Positions 24,189 to 32,649 of a stretch of DNA of 62,550 nt are shown piece by piece. Under the pieces are notes generated by a model. That model worked only from the letters and a program-made list of their open reading frames with translations. It did no database searches and was not told the DNA's origin. The position numbers and the translations under genes are program-made. Origin of the DNA: Alphaproteobacteria bacterium (lineage in GTDB: Bacteria > Pseudomonadota > Alphaproteobacteria > Micavibrionales > UBA2020); assembly GCA_004297545.1 (NCBI GenBank), contig SCTB01000042.1, positions 1-62,550 on the forward strand. The letters are read 5' to 3'. The stretch's first letter is position 1. Every line of letters starts with the position of its first letter.

Positions 24189-24346
24189 GTCATCCCGGGC
24201 CAGCGAGCAACGCGAGCGCCTGACCCGGGACCCAGGAGTGAATCCAGACCGCGCAGCGGCCTGTCTTTAATGAGCGCCTTGCGGCGCGAGTGAATGCTGG
24301 GTCCCGGATCGGCGTTCGCCTTTCAGTCTCACTTGTCCGGGATGAC
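24189..24346. repeat. Inverted intergenic repeat B
   Basis: A GTCATCCCGGGCCAGCGAGC-type block (24189-24235) is answered by an imperfect inverted block ending GTCCGGGATGAC (24297-24346). The unit is GC-rich and lies directly after the radC stop, so it may also act as a transcription terminator. Blocks of this type (CCCGGG...CCTGACCCGGGACCCAG) are common dispersed elements in alphaproteobacteria. It differs in sequence from repeats A and C. Confidence 0.75.
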
Positions 24347-24438
24347 AGCGTAATTTAACCCCTTGATTAATCTTGCAAATAATTCTACCAAGAGTATGTC
24401 CCTTTCCTTCGTCAAACAGGTGTGAATAAAGGCGAAAT

Positions 24439-24999
24439 ATGGTGCAGCGCGACGACGATGAGCTGGTCTCGGAGTCTCAGGCGGGAAACCGCGATGCTTT
24501 TGCTGCGCTCATGGAAAGGCATTACGGGCTCATGTTCAAGGTTGCATGGCAGTGGTGCGGGGTGAGGGAGGACGCGGAGGATATCGCGCAGGAAGCCTCC
24601 ATCAAACTGGCGCAGAACATCCACAGCTTCATGTTCGAATCCGCCTTCACGACCTGGCTGTACCGGCTGGTCATCAATGCCGCGAAGGACTATTACAAGG
24701 CGAAAAACCTGCGCCACACGCGCGAGCTGCCGCTGTTCGAGGATGCGGTGTTTATATCGGAAGAACTGAATCCCGAACAGAAACTGGCGCATAAAGACAC
24801 GCTGAAGGCGATTGCGGAACTGCCCGAACAGTTGAAAGAGACAGTAATACTGGTCTGCTGGCAGGGCATGACGCACAAGGAGGCCTCCGACATATTGGAT
24901 GTCGAAGAGGGCACCATTTCGTGGCGTATCCACGAGGCGCGCAAGAAAATCGCCGAAAGCCTGGAGATCGAGAAGAAGAAAAAGGTGAAGCATGGATGA
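24439..24999 (+). CDS. ECF-type RNA polymerase sigma factor
   Basis: This 186-residue protein has sigma region 2 (AFAALMERHYGLMFKVAWQ, then EDAEDIAQEASIKLAQ) and region 4 (LPEQLKETVILVCWQGMTHKEASDIL, helix-turn-helix VEEGTISWRIHEARKK). It directs RNA polymerase to a stress or envelope regulon. It overlaps the next gene by eight bases, which by position should encode its anti-sigma factor. The start is ATG 24439. No typical ECF autoregulatory promoter was found by eye upstream. Confidence 0.92.
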   Translation: MVQRDDDELVSESQAGNRDAFAALMERHYGLMFKVAWQWCGVREDAEDIAQEASIKLAQNIHSFMFESAFTTWLYRLVINAAKDYYKAKNLRHTRELPLFEDAVFISEELNPEQKLAHKDTLKAIAELPEQLKETVILVCWQGMTHKEASDILDVEEGTISWRIHEARKKIAESLEIEKKKKVKHG

Positions 25000-27487
25000 G
25001 AATGAGCTGAAGAAAGTGCTCTCCGCCATCAAGGCGCCCACCCCGTCTGAAAACGCGAAAAATCAGGCGGTTACGGTGGCTTTTGCCGTTTTCGACAAAA
25101 ATCTTTCTGATGCCATCCAAGGACAGAACGCGGAGGAGCGTCAAACTGACATAGGTTCAACAAACTATGTCAGGAGATTCCTCATGAGAAACCGTTCGGT
25201 CGCATCCAGCATGGGCAGCGCCGTCGCGCTCTGCGCCCTCGTCGCAGTCCTCGGCGTCCCGTTTATTTATCACCAGATGTCGATCGTCGGCGAGGGGAAC
25301 AGGAGCAGCGTGGCGGGCGATACGTCCGGCGTGAGACAGGTTGTCGGGCAGGAAGTCAACGATCCTGAATACACGAAAAAAGTGATGGAGCAGAACAAGA
25401 AGCAGGCGCAGAGCGCCGCGCAATCGGGGAAATCTTTTGTCCCCACGCCCATCGCGCCAGCCGAGAACCAGACTTTGGCCACGCATAGTAACTCGGCGCT
25501 GCCCGCGCCTATAGCGCCTGAAAAAGGCCAGGTGCTGGCTGTGCCTGCCGGGCCGAGCAATATTCCGCAGGGAGATGCCCTTGCAGAATGGCGCGCGAAG
25601 ACGGAAGCGAAGCGCGTCAAGATGGAGCAGGAGCAGCAGCCGGAGTTGTACTCGCGGTCGGGTGGCCAGCAAGCGCAAATGGGCAGCCCGGCGCCCGCGG
25701 ACATGTCGGCAGGGGCGGGGCGAAAGCTGGCGCCCAAGAACAGCGAAGAGAGCCTCTCCCGCAGCCGCATGGATGACAAGGAAAAGGACATGGCGGATGC
25801 AATGTCCAATGTCGTCCGGGAAGCGGAAGCTGTGCGCGCGCCTTCCGTCATGCCAGTGCAGCCAAGCAGTTCAGTTCCCATGCCGATGCAGAAGGCAATC
25901 GGCGGCGGCGCTTCTGTCGAGGGCAGGCTGCAAATGGACCGCATGGTCGCCGTGCCCGCGCCGCAGCCGGAACCTGTCATCGTCATCGAAAAGAAGCCGA
26001 TCGTCAGCGATTACCGCGCAAATCCCTATTACCAGGACGAAGGCCGCGACGAATATCCGAATTACGAAGACACCGGCGTAAAATCCGTTTCGGCGGAACC
26101 GGTGTCGACCTTCTCGATCGACGTCGATACGTCGTCTTACAGCCTGATCCGCCGCATGATCAACGCCGGCCAGTTGCCGCCCAAGGGCGCGGTGCGGCTG
26201 GAAGAGCTTATCAATTACTTCCCCTACAGCTACGCGCTGCCGGCGAAAAATGAAGATCCGTTCAAGCCCACCGTGGCGGTCTATAACTGCCCTTGGTCGG
26301 CCGATCACAAGCTGATGCATATCGGCATCAAGGGCTATGATCTCGAGAACAAGCCGCGGTCGAACCTTATTTTCCTGATCGACACTTCGGGTTCGATGAA
26401 TCCGCAGGACAGGCTGCCGCTGCTGATCGCCTCTTTCAAGCTGATGCTCGACAGCATCCATCCGGAAGACACCGTCGGCATCGTCACTTATGCCGGCAAC
26501 GCCGGCATCGCGCTGGAGCCCACGAAAGCGAGCGAGAAGTCAAAAATCATCGCTGTGCTGAACAGCCTGCAAGCGGGAGGCTCGACCGCCGGCGCCGACG
26601 GCATCCGCACGGCCTATGAACTTGCCGAGAAAGCACGCATCAAGGACGGCAACAACCGCGTCATCCTTGCGACGGACGGCGATTTTAACGTCGGCATCTC
26701 GAACCAGGACGAACTGAAATCCTTCATCGAGAAAAAACGCAATGCCGGTATTTTCCTCTCGACGGTTGGCGTCGGCATGGGCAACTATCACGACAACACC
26801 ATGCAGACGCTGGCGCAGAACGGCAACGGCAACGCGGCCTATATCGACAACCTGAACGAGGCGCGCAAGGTACTGGTCGAGGAAGCGGGCTCCACGCTCT
26901 TCACGATTGCGAAAGACGTGAAGATCCAGGTCGAATTCAACCCGGCGCTGGTGCAGGAATATCGCCTGATTGGCTATGAAACCCGCCACCTCAACCGCGA
27001 AGACTTCAACAACGACAAGATCGACGCAGGCGAAATCGGCTCCGGCCACGCGGTGACGGCGATCTACGAAGTCACGCCGGTCGGCGCAACGGCATCGGTT
27101 GATAATCTTCGCTACGGCGCGAAAGAGAAAGCGGCTGCCGTGAACGAAGAAGACAAATCCACCTTCTCGAACGAACTTGCCTTCCTCAAAATCCGCTACA
27201 AGCAGCCGGACGGGACCGTGAGCAAGCTCATGACGCGCCCCATCACCAGCGCGGACGAGCAGAAGTTCGACGCACTCCCCGACGACATCCGCTTTGCGGC
27301 GGCCGTCGCAGGCTTCGGCCAGTTGCTGCGGGAGAACAAGTACACGGGCTCTCTCACCTGGGATCAGGTCATCGAGATGGCCAATAACGCTCGCGGCAAG
27401 GATGAGTTCGGCTACCGCACCGAGTTCGTGAACCTCGTCCGCCTTGCGAAGTCGGAGGCGCATTCCGGCCAGCCAACGAAAGAGTAG
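24992..27487 (+). CDS. Membrane-anchored VWA/DUF3520 (YfbK-like) protein, possible anti-sigma
   Basis: This 831-residue protein has a cytoplasmic N-terminus of about 65 residues, one membrane helix (about 70-92, SAVALCALVAVLGVPFIY), a long Pro/Ala/Gln-rich linker to about 340, then a von Willebrand A domain with the MIDAS motif DTSGSM near 464-469, and the C-terminal DUF3520 domain found in YfbK-type proteins. The overlap with the sigma gene and the cytoplasmic-TM-periplasmic topology suggest that the N-terminus binds the sigma factor while the VWA domain senses a ligand outside. No zinc-binding HxxxCxxC motif is seen in the N-terminus. Anti-sigma function is inferred. Confidence 0.85.
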   Translation: MDENELKKVLSAIKAPTPSENAKNQAVTVAFAVFDKNLSDAIQGQNAEERQTDIGSTNYVRRFLMRNRSVASSMGSAVALCALVAVLGVPFIYHQMSIVGEGNRSSVAGDTSGVRQVVGQEVNDPEYTKKVMEQNKKQAQSAAQSGKSFVPTPIAPAENQTLATHSNSALPAPIAPEKGQVLAVPAGPSNIPQGDALAEWRAKTEAKRVKMEQEQQPELYSRSGGQQAQMGSPAPADMSAGAGRKLAPKNSEESLSRSRMDDKEKDMADAMSNVVREAEAVRAPSVMPVQPSSSVPMPMQKAIGGGASVEGRLQMDRMVAVPAPQPEPVIVIEKKPIVSDYRANPYYQDEGRDEYPNYEDTGVKSVSAEPVSTFSIDVDTSSYSLIRRMINAGQLPPKGAVRLEELINYFPYSYALPAKNEDPFKPTVAVYNCPWSADHKLMHIGIKGYDLENKPRSNLIFLIDTSGSMNPQDRLPLLIASFKLMLDSIHPEDTVGIVTYAGNAGIALEPTKASEKSKIIAVLNSLQAGGSTAGADGIRTAYELAEKARIKDGNNRVILATDGDFNVGISNQDELKSFIEKKRNAGIFLSTVGVGMGNYHDNTMQTLAQNGNGNAAYIDNLNEARKVLVEEAGSTLFTIAKDVKIQVEFNPALVQEYRLIGYETRHLNREDFNNDKIDAGEIGSGHAVTAIYEVTPVGATASVDNLRYGAKEKAAAVNEEDKSTFSNELAFLKIRYKQPDGTVSKLMTRPITSADEQKFDALPDDIRFAAAVAGFGQLLRENKYTGSLTWDQVIEMANNARGKDEFGYRTEFVNLVRLAKSEAHSGQPTKE

Positions 27488-27891
27488 CCAAGCGCTGACA
27501 GCCTAACAGAAGAGCCCCCGACGGGCGTCCCCGCACCAGCGCGGAGGCGCCTTCGGGCGTTTTGGAGGGCCTGTAGAGAGCCTTTGAAGCGCCAAAGAAC
27601 CCTGTAAACGGCGGGTTTTCAGCGTACATGGAGCGCCAAAGAAGGGCTTCCGGAGCGCATACTGCGCGCATAACAAAGCGCCATGAGAAGGGCATAACAT
27701 CGGACAAGGGCATCGGAGGGTCTGAATTTAACATAATCCGATAATTATAAGGCCTGTAGTGGGAGGTGGGTGGATTTGCGGCTCTAACCGGGCAGATTTA
27801 CCAGCCGGTCACGAATTCTTAATAATTAGTTACTATACTATTTCGCGAATCCACCGGATGATTGGTTACAGCAAAAAGGAGCCAAAGCCAC
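27488..27891. other. Intergenic region with short direct repeats
   Basis: No convincing gene. After the VWA stop comes a GC-rich part with a hairpin (27548-27563) and an 11-base direct repeat GCGCCAAAGAA (27589-27599 and 27633-27643) with a degenerate third copy near 27678. An AT-rich part follows from about 27730, with a TATACT hexamer at 27834-27839 that may be the -10 of the next gene. A 121-codon minus-strand frame (27734-27369) runs through the repeats, but most of its 3' end is antisense to the VWA gene. I do not call it. Confidence 0.5.
27548..27563 (+). terminator. Possible intrinsic terminator after the VWA gene
   Basis: CGCC-TTCG-GGCG, extended by G-T and A-T pairs, is followed by TTTT. 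The UUCG tetraloop makes a stable hairpin. The T tract is short, so termination may be partial. It lies 60 bases after the stop at 27487. Confidence 0.4.
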
Positions 27892-28449
27892 ATGTCGTTC
27901 AACTGGAAAAACAGGAAGCTGAGAGTAGCGGCGCTTGTATTTCTGATGGGTACCGGCGCGACCTTCGCCTCGGCGCAGACGACCGCGCCGGTGCAGCCGC
28001 CTGCGCAGACGCAGCAGGTCACGCCGGTCATCAAGGCGGTTCCCGCCGCGCAGGACAAGGAAGAAGCGCGGCTTAAAAAATATCTCGACAAGAACGGCGG
28101 CTATAAAGACAACGAGGGCGGCTATTACGACCCGAAGGCCGGCACCTATACCGACAAGGAAGGCGGCATCGTCGACAACTGGCAGGGCTATACGTATAAG
28201 GACGGCTCCTACAAGGCCGCGACCGGCGACTATTGGGACGCGCCGACCAAGACCTTCAAGCTCGCCAGCGGCGAAGACCTGAAGTCCGATGACACGACAA
28301 ACGAAGAAGCCATCCAGACGCTGCGCGAAACCGCCGCGGAAGCCGGCAAATACAACAAGGACGGCATCCAGACCGCCATGATGGCCCGCATCAAGCTGGA
28401 GCACCCGCTGGTGCCCGTGACGCCCAAGAAGCCGTCGAAGCCGACGTAG
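27892..28449 (+). CDS. Secreted protein with Gly/Tyr-rich module (first copy)
   Basis: This protein of 185 residues starts at ATG 27892 behind AAGGAG. It has a signal peptide (basic NWKNRKLR, hydrophobic core, cleavage near TFASA), a Pro/Gln-rich linker, and from about residue 60 a module with the pattern GGYxDxxGGYYxxKxGTYTDxEG, then VDNWQGYTYKDGSYKAxTGDYWDA. The same module occurs in the protein at 35061-36326, which lacks a signal peptide. I do not recognise the family. The repeated Gly-Tyr/Asp turns suggest a small beta-rich unit that could bind a ligand, metal or surface polymer. Confidence 0.72.
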   Translation: MSFNWKNRKLRVAALVFLMGTGATFASAQTTAPVQPPAQTQQVTPVIKAVPAAQDKEEARLKKYLDKNGGYKDNEGGYYDPKAGTYTDKEGGIVDNWQGYTYKDGSYKAATGDYWDAPTKTFKLASGEDLKSDDTTNEEAIQTLRETAAEAGKYNKDGIQTAMMARIKLEHPLVPVTPKKPSKPT

Positions 28450-28467
28450 GCGAAAGAAATTATTGAG

Positions 28468-28499
28468 CGCCATCCCGCTTCAAAGAGCGCGGGGTGGCG
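28468..28499. terminator. Strong hairpin after the module gene
   Basis: CGCCATCCCGC (28468-28478) pairs with GCGGGGTGGCG (28489-28499) over 11 positions with one G-T pair and a 10-base loop. It lies 19 bases after the stop at 28449. No T tract follows, so it could be an RNA-stability element or a poor terminator. Confidence 0.4.
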
Positions 28500-28612
28500 G
28501 TTCGCTGCAAGGCTTTGTCGAAATGGCCTGAGAGTTTCTATTTATACCGTCATTATAGGTACTTAGTTGTCCGGTCCTCCCTCTTCCGGGGCTGTGCGAC
28601 AATGAAAGGCGT

Positions 28613-28641
28613 TTGACAGGAATGTGATTCCACATTATGTT
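28613..28641 (+). promoter_or_regulatory. Sigma70 promoter with embedded palindrome
   Basis: TTGACA (28613-28618) and TATGTT (28636-28641) are 17 bases apart. The spacer begins with a perfect palindrome GGAAT-GTG-ATTCC (28619-28631), well placed for a repressor to block RNA polymerase. Transcription would run rightward from about 28648. Confidence 0.5.
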
Positions 28642-29045
28642 AATGACGTAAGCCGAGTGCACATAAGCTCATAACGGGCGGTTTTTACTGACGATGCTCT
28701 TCTCGCCCCGTTTTTATCTGCACGACCTGCAAAGAGCGTCGTTGTCCATGGGTTGCCTGTGCAATCTTTTAGGACTTGAGTAAAGGCAGGTTTTGCATGG
28801 CTGACATCATCTTCACGCAGAATTTCACTAACCAGTACGCCGGCAGGGTATGGCCTTTGCCCTCGGGCCTGATCTATGCAGGCGCGCCTCCCCTTTCTTC
28901 CGGCCCTGCTGTCGCGCAAGGCTGACCGAAGCCCCGCACATGCGGGCACTCCTTTTGCACACAAGCCTGTTTGAAAAATACAGGATGGCCGCTATTGCCG
29001 CCGTCATCAAAGCCGCCGCGCCCAAACCCTGACCGGAGAAACAAA

Positions 29046-29801
29046 ATGAACGACGATAACGAGAGACAACTGCTGAAGCAGGAAACCTCTGCCTGGCTCG
29101 ACAAGAACTTCGGATATATGCAGGTGCAGTATTCCAATTCCTTTGTCGCCCTGAGCAGGGACGGCATAGAGGTCACCGCCCCATCCTCGATGGTGCTGGC
29201 GGAACGGGCTGATGCGCTGGCCCGCCGGACGGAGGAGCTCCATGGGCCGGATAAAATCAAGCCCATGAGGATCTACTTTGTATCCCCGGCAAAGATCTAT
29301 GACGCGCAGGATGAGGCTGAGGCGTTTCAGACGGCGATACGCGCCGCGCGGTCGCCTGTGGAAGTGGACAAGATATTTGACGGCCTCAACGCCCTGCCGG
29401 CGCCGCTCGCGGCGATGCTCGTTGACGGGCTGGAAGCAACCCTGGCGAATGAATGGAAGAAGATGACGGTTGTGGACAGGGACCTGATCCGCCGGTCCCA
29501 ATACGGAACCCGCATCAGCGACATCAGTACCGAAGACAAAGAGCAGGTAAAGCATCTGATGGCCGATTCCCAAGTCTACCTGAACCTGCACAAGTTCAAG
29601 GGAGACGACGCGCATCCGCTGACAAAAACCTGGACGGCAGCGGCGGCAGGATTGCCCGGCTGGCTGTATGCAAGCGGCCCCGGGCAACTCCTGCTGTTTT
29701 ACAGGGTGACGGTCGAGATGGAAGCCGCGGGTTTCTGGGATGCAAGGCCTGCCGGAAGCAAGCGTCTGCGTTCGGCCGGGCCGGGCTATCCGAAACCATA
29801 A
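29046..29801 (+). CDS. Hypothetical cytoplasmic protein
   Basis: This protein of 251 residues starts at ATG 29046 behind GGAG; the frame is open further upstream without a start signal. There is no signal peptide or membrane helix. I do not recognise the family. It has an alpha+beta composition with a short acidic N-terminus (MNDDNERQLLKQET) and a Gly-rich C-terminus (GLPGWLYASGPGQLLLFY). It lies 35 bases before another small unknown gene in the same direction and probably shares its transcript. Confidence 0.6.
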   Translation: MNDDNERQLLKQETSAWLDKNFGYMQVQYSNSFVALSRDGIEVTAPSSMVLAERADALARRTEELHGPDKIKPMRIYFVSPAKIYDAQDEAEAFQTAIRAARSPVEVDKIFDGLNALPAPLAAMLVDGLEATLANEWKKMTVVDRDLIRRSQYGTRISDISTEDKEQVKHLMADSQVYLNLHKFKGDDAHPLTKTWTAAAAGLPGWLYASGPGQLLLFYRVTVEMEAAGFWDARPAGSKRLRSAGPGYPKP

Positions 29802-29836
29802 CCCTTTATGCAACGAACGACATCAGGAGAAACGCC

Positions 29837-30190
29837 ATGAGAATGACACCCGAAGATCGCAAATATTTTGCCGGCAAAATGCACCGGCTGGCCGACCACT
29901 TCAACCGCACGACCGGGAAGTGGGCGCATGAAAACAAGATGAAGAAACCCGAAGACCGGGGATTTACGCCCCGCCAGAAGGCGTCCGCTGCCCGCAGGCT
30001 GAAGAAACTCGACAGCCTGATCGAAGAGTTTTACGCCTGCGGCTATTCGCGGCTGCAATGGAACCGGCTGCTCGAGGTCTCTGGCGTCGAGGAGAAGATG
30101 GACAAATACGGCCTCGGCGGCGCCTATTACATTCCGACGGATAAGTGGATGAACAATTTTCTAAAGAAACATGGCCCCGGCGCGGGCTGA
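29837..30190 (+). CDS. Small basic hypothetical protein
   Basis: This 117-residue protein starts at ATG 29837 behind AGGAGA. It is rich in Lys and Arg and mostly helical (EDRKYFAGKMHRLADHFNR, RQKASAARRLKKLDSLIEEFYACGY), with an aromatic C-terminus. The basic character would suit binding to nucleic acid or to an acidic partner, but no motif is recognised. The overlapping longer frame from 29453 lies inside the previous gene and is a shadow. Confidence 0.55.
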   Translation: MRMTPEDRKYFAGKMHRLADHFNRTTGKWAHENKMKKPEDRGFTPRQKASAARRLKKLDSLIEEFYACGYSRLQWNRLLEVSGVEEKMDKYGLGGAYYIPTDKWMNNFLKKHGPGAG

Positions 30191-30196
30191 TGCCGG

Positions 30197-31135
30197 CTAA
30201 CGTCCCGGCGCTTGCGGCGGGGCCGGAGGCGCTGATGTCGGCGGCGCCGCCTCCAGCTTCACCAGCCGCGCCAGATTGTCGGCCGATATGCCGCCGCTTT
30301 TGTGAAGGTCGCGCAGGTCCGCATCGCTCCAGGCCTCGAAGGCGCCGTAACCGCCCTCGAAGCCTGGAGTCCCCATGCGCCGGAGTATTTGGGTGAAGGT
30401 GGCCTCGGGCATGGTGTGTTGCTGCCCGGGGGTCATTTTCTTCGCCCTTTCCTCCAGTTCCTGCAAAAGATCGCCGTCGTAATCGACGCGGTTCACGTGC
30501 TCGAAGCAATCCTGCACAAGATAGCGGTACGAGGCGCTCAGCGGCATGCCGCTGTCCATGTTCAGTTTGAACATCGCGTAGATCTGGTAATAGGGATGCA
30601 TGTCCTTATAGCGCCGCGGGTCGGCAGGGACCTTGACCAGCGTCTTGCCCGTCGCCTGCTCGACGCGGTAAGTGAAGTAGATGCCGAAGGCGAAGGCATC
30701 GGCTTCACGAAAGCGATTGAGAATAAGGGCGCGGCGCGGGTCGAGCTGCGCCGAGACGGCGCCAAGTTCGCGCTTCTGCCAGGCATGGCGCACCTCATGC
30801 GCGACGGTTTCGATCAGCTTCGCGTCGTTGTAGCCGCCGTTCAGGTACATATTATTGCCCTGCTGCCGCCCGGCAATCGCGGCGCCATAGCCGGGGGCGA
30901 AGATATCCATCTGCTTCGAGGTGACAAGGCTGGGGTGTATGTTGTAACGGTTCATCGCCGCTTCAAGCCCGCAGCCGCCGGGGCAGGCTTTGTCCGCCGT
31001 TTTCACCTTGTCCATCAGCTGTTCGAGCCGCTGCGGCGAATAAGGCGCAACGGGCGCCGCCTGCGCGGGCGCGCCGCAAAGCCCCGCGGCTGCGATGAAG
31101 GCTGCCAGGATTCCGGAGCGGCGTCTTTTCTTCAT
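30197..31135 (-). CDS. Secreted HExxH protein (DUF6782-like putative metallopeptidase)
   Basis: This 312-residue protein has a signal peptide (basic KKRRRSG, hydrophobic core, cleavage after AQA near residue 27) and a zincin motif HEVRH in ETVAHEVRHAWQ near residue 113. The surrounding helices recall the DUF6782 putative metallopeptidases of alphaproteobacteria. The third zinc ligand is not obvious; Glu or His in the EADAFAFGIYF helix near 150 is a candidate. A Pro-rich tail ends the protein. It overlaps the upstream relative by four bases, so the two are made together. Confidence 0.7.
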   Translation of the reverse strand: MKKRRRSGILAAFIAAAGLCGAPAQAAPVAPYSPQRLEQLMDKVKTADKACPGGCGLEAAMNRYNIHPSLVTSKQMDIFAPGYGAAIAGRQQGNNMYLNGGYNDAKLIETVAHEVRHAWQKRELGAVSAQLDPRRALILNRFREADAFAFGIYFTYRVEQATGKTLVKVPADPRRYKDMHPYYQIYAMFKLNMDSGMPLSASYRYLVQDCFEHVNRVDYDGDLLQELEERAKKMTPGQQHTMPEATFTQILRRMGTPGFEGGYGAFEAWSDADLRDLHKSGGISADNLARLVKLEAAPPTSAPPAPPQAPGR

Positions 31136-32385
31136 GCGCCTGCCCCCGGAGTTTTCGGTTTCGGGAGCTTCGGCTTCGCGCGTCCCGACAGCAGGTTGAA
31201 GACCGAAACCGTGCGCACGGGGCTTGCGGCAAAGGCGGCGCCCGGCATGCGGTCCAGCGCTGCCGCCATATCGATATCAAGGTAGGGGTTGCCGCCGGCG
31301 GCGGCTTTTTCGCGCAGCGCGGTATAAGCGGCGGTGTCGCCGGAAACCTTCTTGCGGTATAGCTCTGCCGCTTCGAAGGCCCAGCGCATTTCCTCATTTT
31401 TGCCAAAACGCGCCGCCGGCTCCGGCAAAACAAAATCCTGCGTGAGGCTGAAATTTTCCGTCAATTTGCCGGCCAGTTTCGTTTTTTCCGGCGTCCATGT
31501 CGTCTCTCCTGCGCCCGTCAGCCCGCTGCCGATGCGCGAGAGGTAAACCTGCAGGACAATCTCGTTATAGATATCGAGCTTCTCCTGCTCCGTCGTGACA
31601 AAGGCGGTGACGGCGGCCTTTCCGCCCGCAACCAGCGCATGAGCATGCGAAGCGCCCGACCTGACGGTCTCCGCATAGGCGCCTGAAAAGGCCGACTGCA
31701 GGCCAAGGTAAGGCGAGGAGGTGCTGTGGCCGTCCGGATATATCAGGGGCGTCTGCAGTCCTTCCCAGGCGCGCGTATCACCTGCCTGCGCGAGTTCGAA
31801 TGCATAGGCAACCTCCAGCGCATGCGCCGCTGCTTCGTTGGCAAGGAAGCGCGACTGCAGGCTGTAGATATCGCCCGCAGGCTCGATCTCGGAAAGCCCG
31901 CGCGCTTTCTGCATCAGGTGCAGGGTTTCATGCGCCGCGACGCCGATCAGGCGGTAGAGCGGCTTGGCCTCGTTGATCGCGACGATGCCGTAGAAATCAT
32001 AGGTAAGGCCCCAGAGGTTCCCCTTGATGCGGCTCAAGGGCCGCTCGCAGTACCAGGCGTCATTCGCCGTCATGAAATGGCGCAGCAGGGGGCCGGTCAG
32101 CGTATCTTCCTCGCGCATGATCTGCAGCGTCTCACGCACCTTGGGGCCGCCGGTGTCGCCATCGACCGTCATGCATTGCGTTTCGGGAAAGATTTTCCGC
32201 ACATTCTCGTCGCGGTGATATTGCGCCTGCAGCGCGGGTTCCTGCCGAAGCGCTTCCAGCATCGCCTGCTTTTCGGAGGCGTATGTCGCGGGGCGGTTGC
32301 TGACATTTATGTCTGACGGAAACGCGGCCTGCGAAAACGCCGCAAGCAGGCTGGCAAGGGAAGCTTTCAAAAAACCGGAACGCAT
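31132..32385 (-). CDS. Secreted HExxH protein, second member (DUF6782-like)
   Basis: This 417-residue protein has a signal peptide (MRSGFLKASLASLLAAFS, cleavage near SQA/AFP). The zincin motif HETLH lies in IGVAAHETLHLMQKARG near residue 152, and a downstream helix ANEAAAHALEVAYAFEL near 183-197 may give the third ligand. It is related in layout to its downstream neighbour (30197-31135), but longer. It is first in a two-gene minus-strand operon. It is probably periplasmic or secreted; substrate unknown. A weak promoter lies at 32564-32536. Confidence 0.7.
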   Translation of the reverse strand: MRSGFLKASLASLLAAFSQAAFPSDINVSNRPATYASEKQAMLEALRQEPALQAQYHRDENVRKIFPETQCMTVDGDTGGPKVRETLQIMREEDTLTGPLLRHFMTANDAWYCERPLSRIKGNLWGLTYDFYGIVAINEAKPLYRLIGVAAHETLHLMQKARGLSEIEPAGDIYSLQSRFLANEAAAHALEVAYAFELAQAGDTRAWEGLQTPLIYPDGHSTSSPYLGLQSAFSGAYAETVRSGASHAHALVAGGKAAVTAFVTTEQEKLDIYNEIVLQVYLSRIGSGLTGAGETTWTPEKTKLAGKLTENFSLTQDFVLPEPAARFGKNEEMRWAFEAAELYRKKVSGDTAAYTALREKAAAGGNPYLDIDMAAALDRMPGAAFAASPVRTVSVFNLLSGRAKPKLPKPKTPGAGA

Positions 32386-32535
32386 ATAACAAGCCCATAA
32401 ACGAAAAACTGTTTATGGCGGTTTTGTATGATGCGCATTCGCTACCCGTTTAAGGGAGCGACACAATCGAGCGAGAAGACGGTCGCCAAAAAACCGCTCG
32501 ACTGTATGATGTGCAAGACTTTAATTATTTACGTA

Positions 32536-32564
32536 AACTAATGGCAGCCCCCCATTCGTGTCAA
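32536..32564 (-). promoter_or_regulatory. Possible promoter of the HExxH operon
   Basis: Read on the minus strand, TTGACA (32564-32559) is followed after 17 bases by TTAGTT (32541-32536), a weak -10. It is 150 bases before the start at 32385. The same AT-rich gap must hold the promoter of the divergent gene at 32650. Confidence 0.3.
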
Positions 32565-32649
32565 GACGATATAATTTGATTGACGCGGACCTGTAAATAT
32601 GTGAATGAAACGGGTGCCCGCAACCGTCTGTATAGAAAGAACAATTTCA

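Larger units (their letters stand above)
28450..29045. other. Long intergenic region with promoter and possible small ORFs
   Basis: These 596 bases hold a strong hairpin (28468-28499), a well-formed promoter (28613-28641), and two possible short frames: 28797-28925 (42 codons, MADIIFTQNF start) and 28940-29032 (30 codons, ending AAIAAVIKAAAPKP). Neither has a clear ribosome-binding site or a known homologue. The distance of about 400 bases from promoter to the next secure gene (29046) suggests a long leader or a small RNA or peptide gene. Confidence 0.45.

Noticed and set aside
27369-27734. 121-codon minus-strand frame across the repeat block
   Set aside because: A third of it is antisense to the VWA gene, there is no ribosome-binding site, and its peptide reflects the short direct repeats. 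Kept as an intergenic feature only.
28797-28925. 42-codon small gene
   Set aside because: It has a plausible start and stop but no clear ribosome-binding sequence, homologue or motif. Mentioned as a possibility within the intergenic entry.
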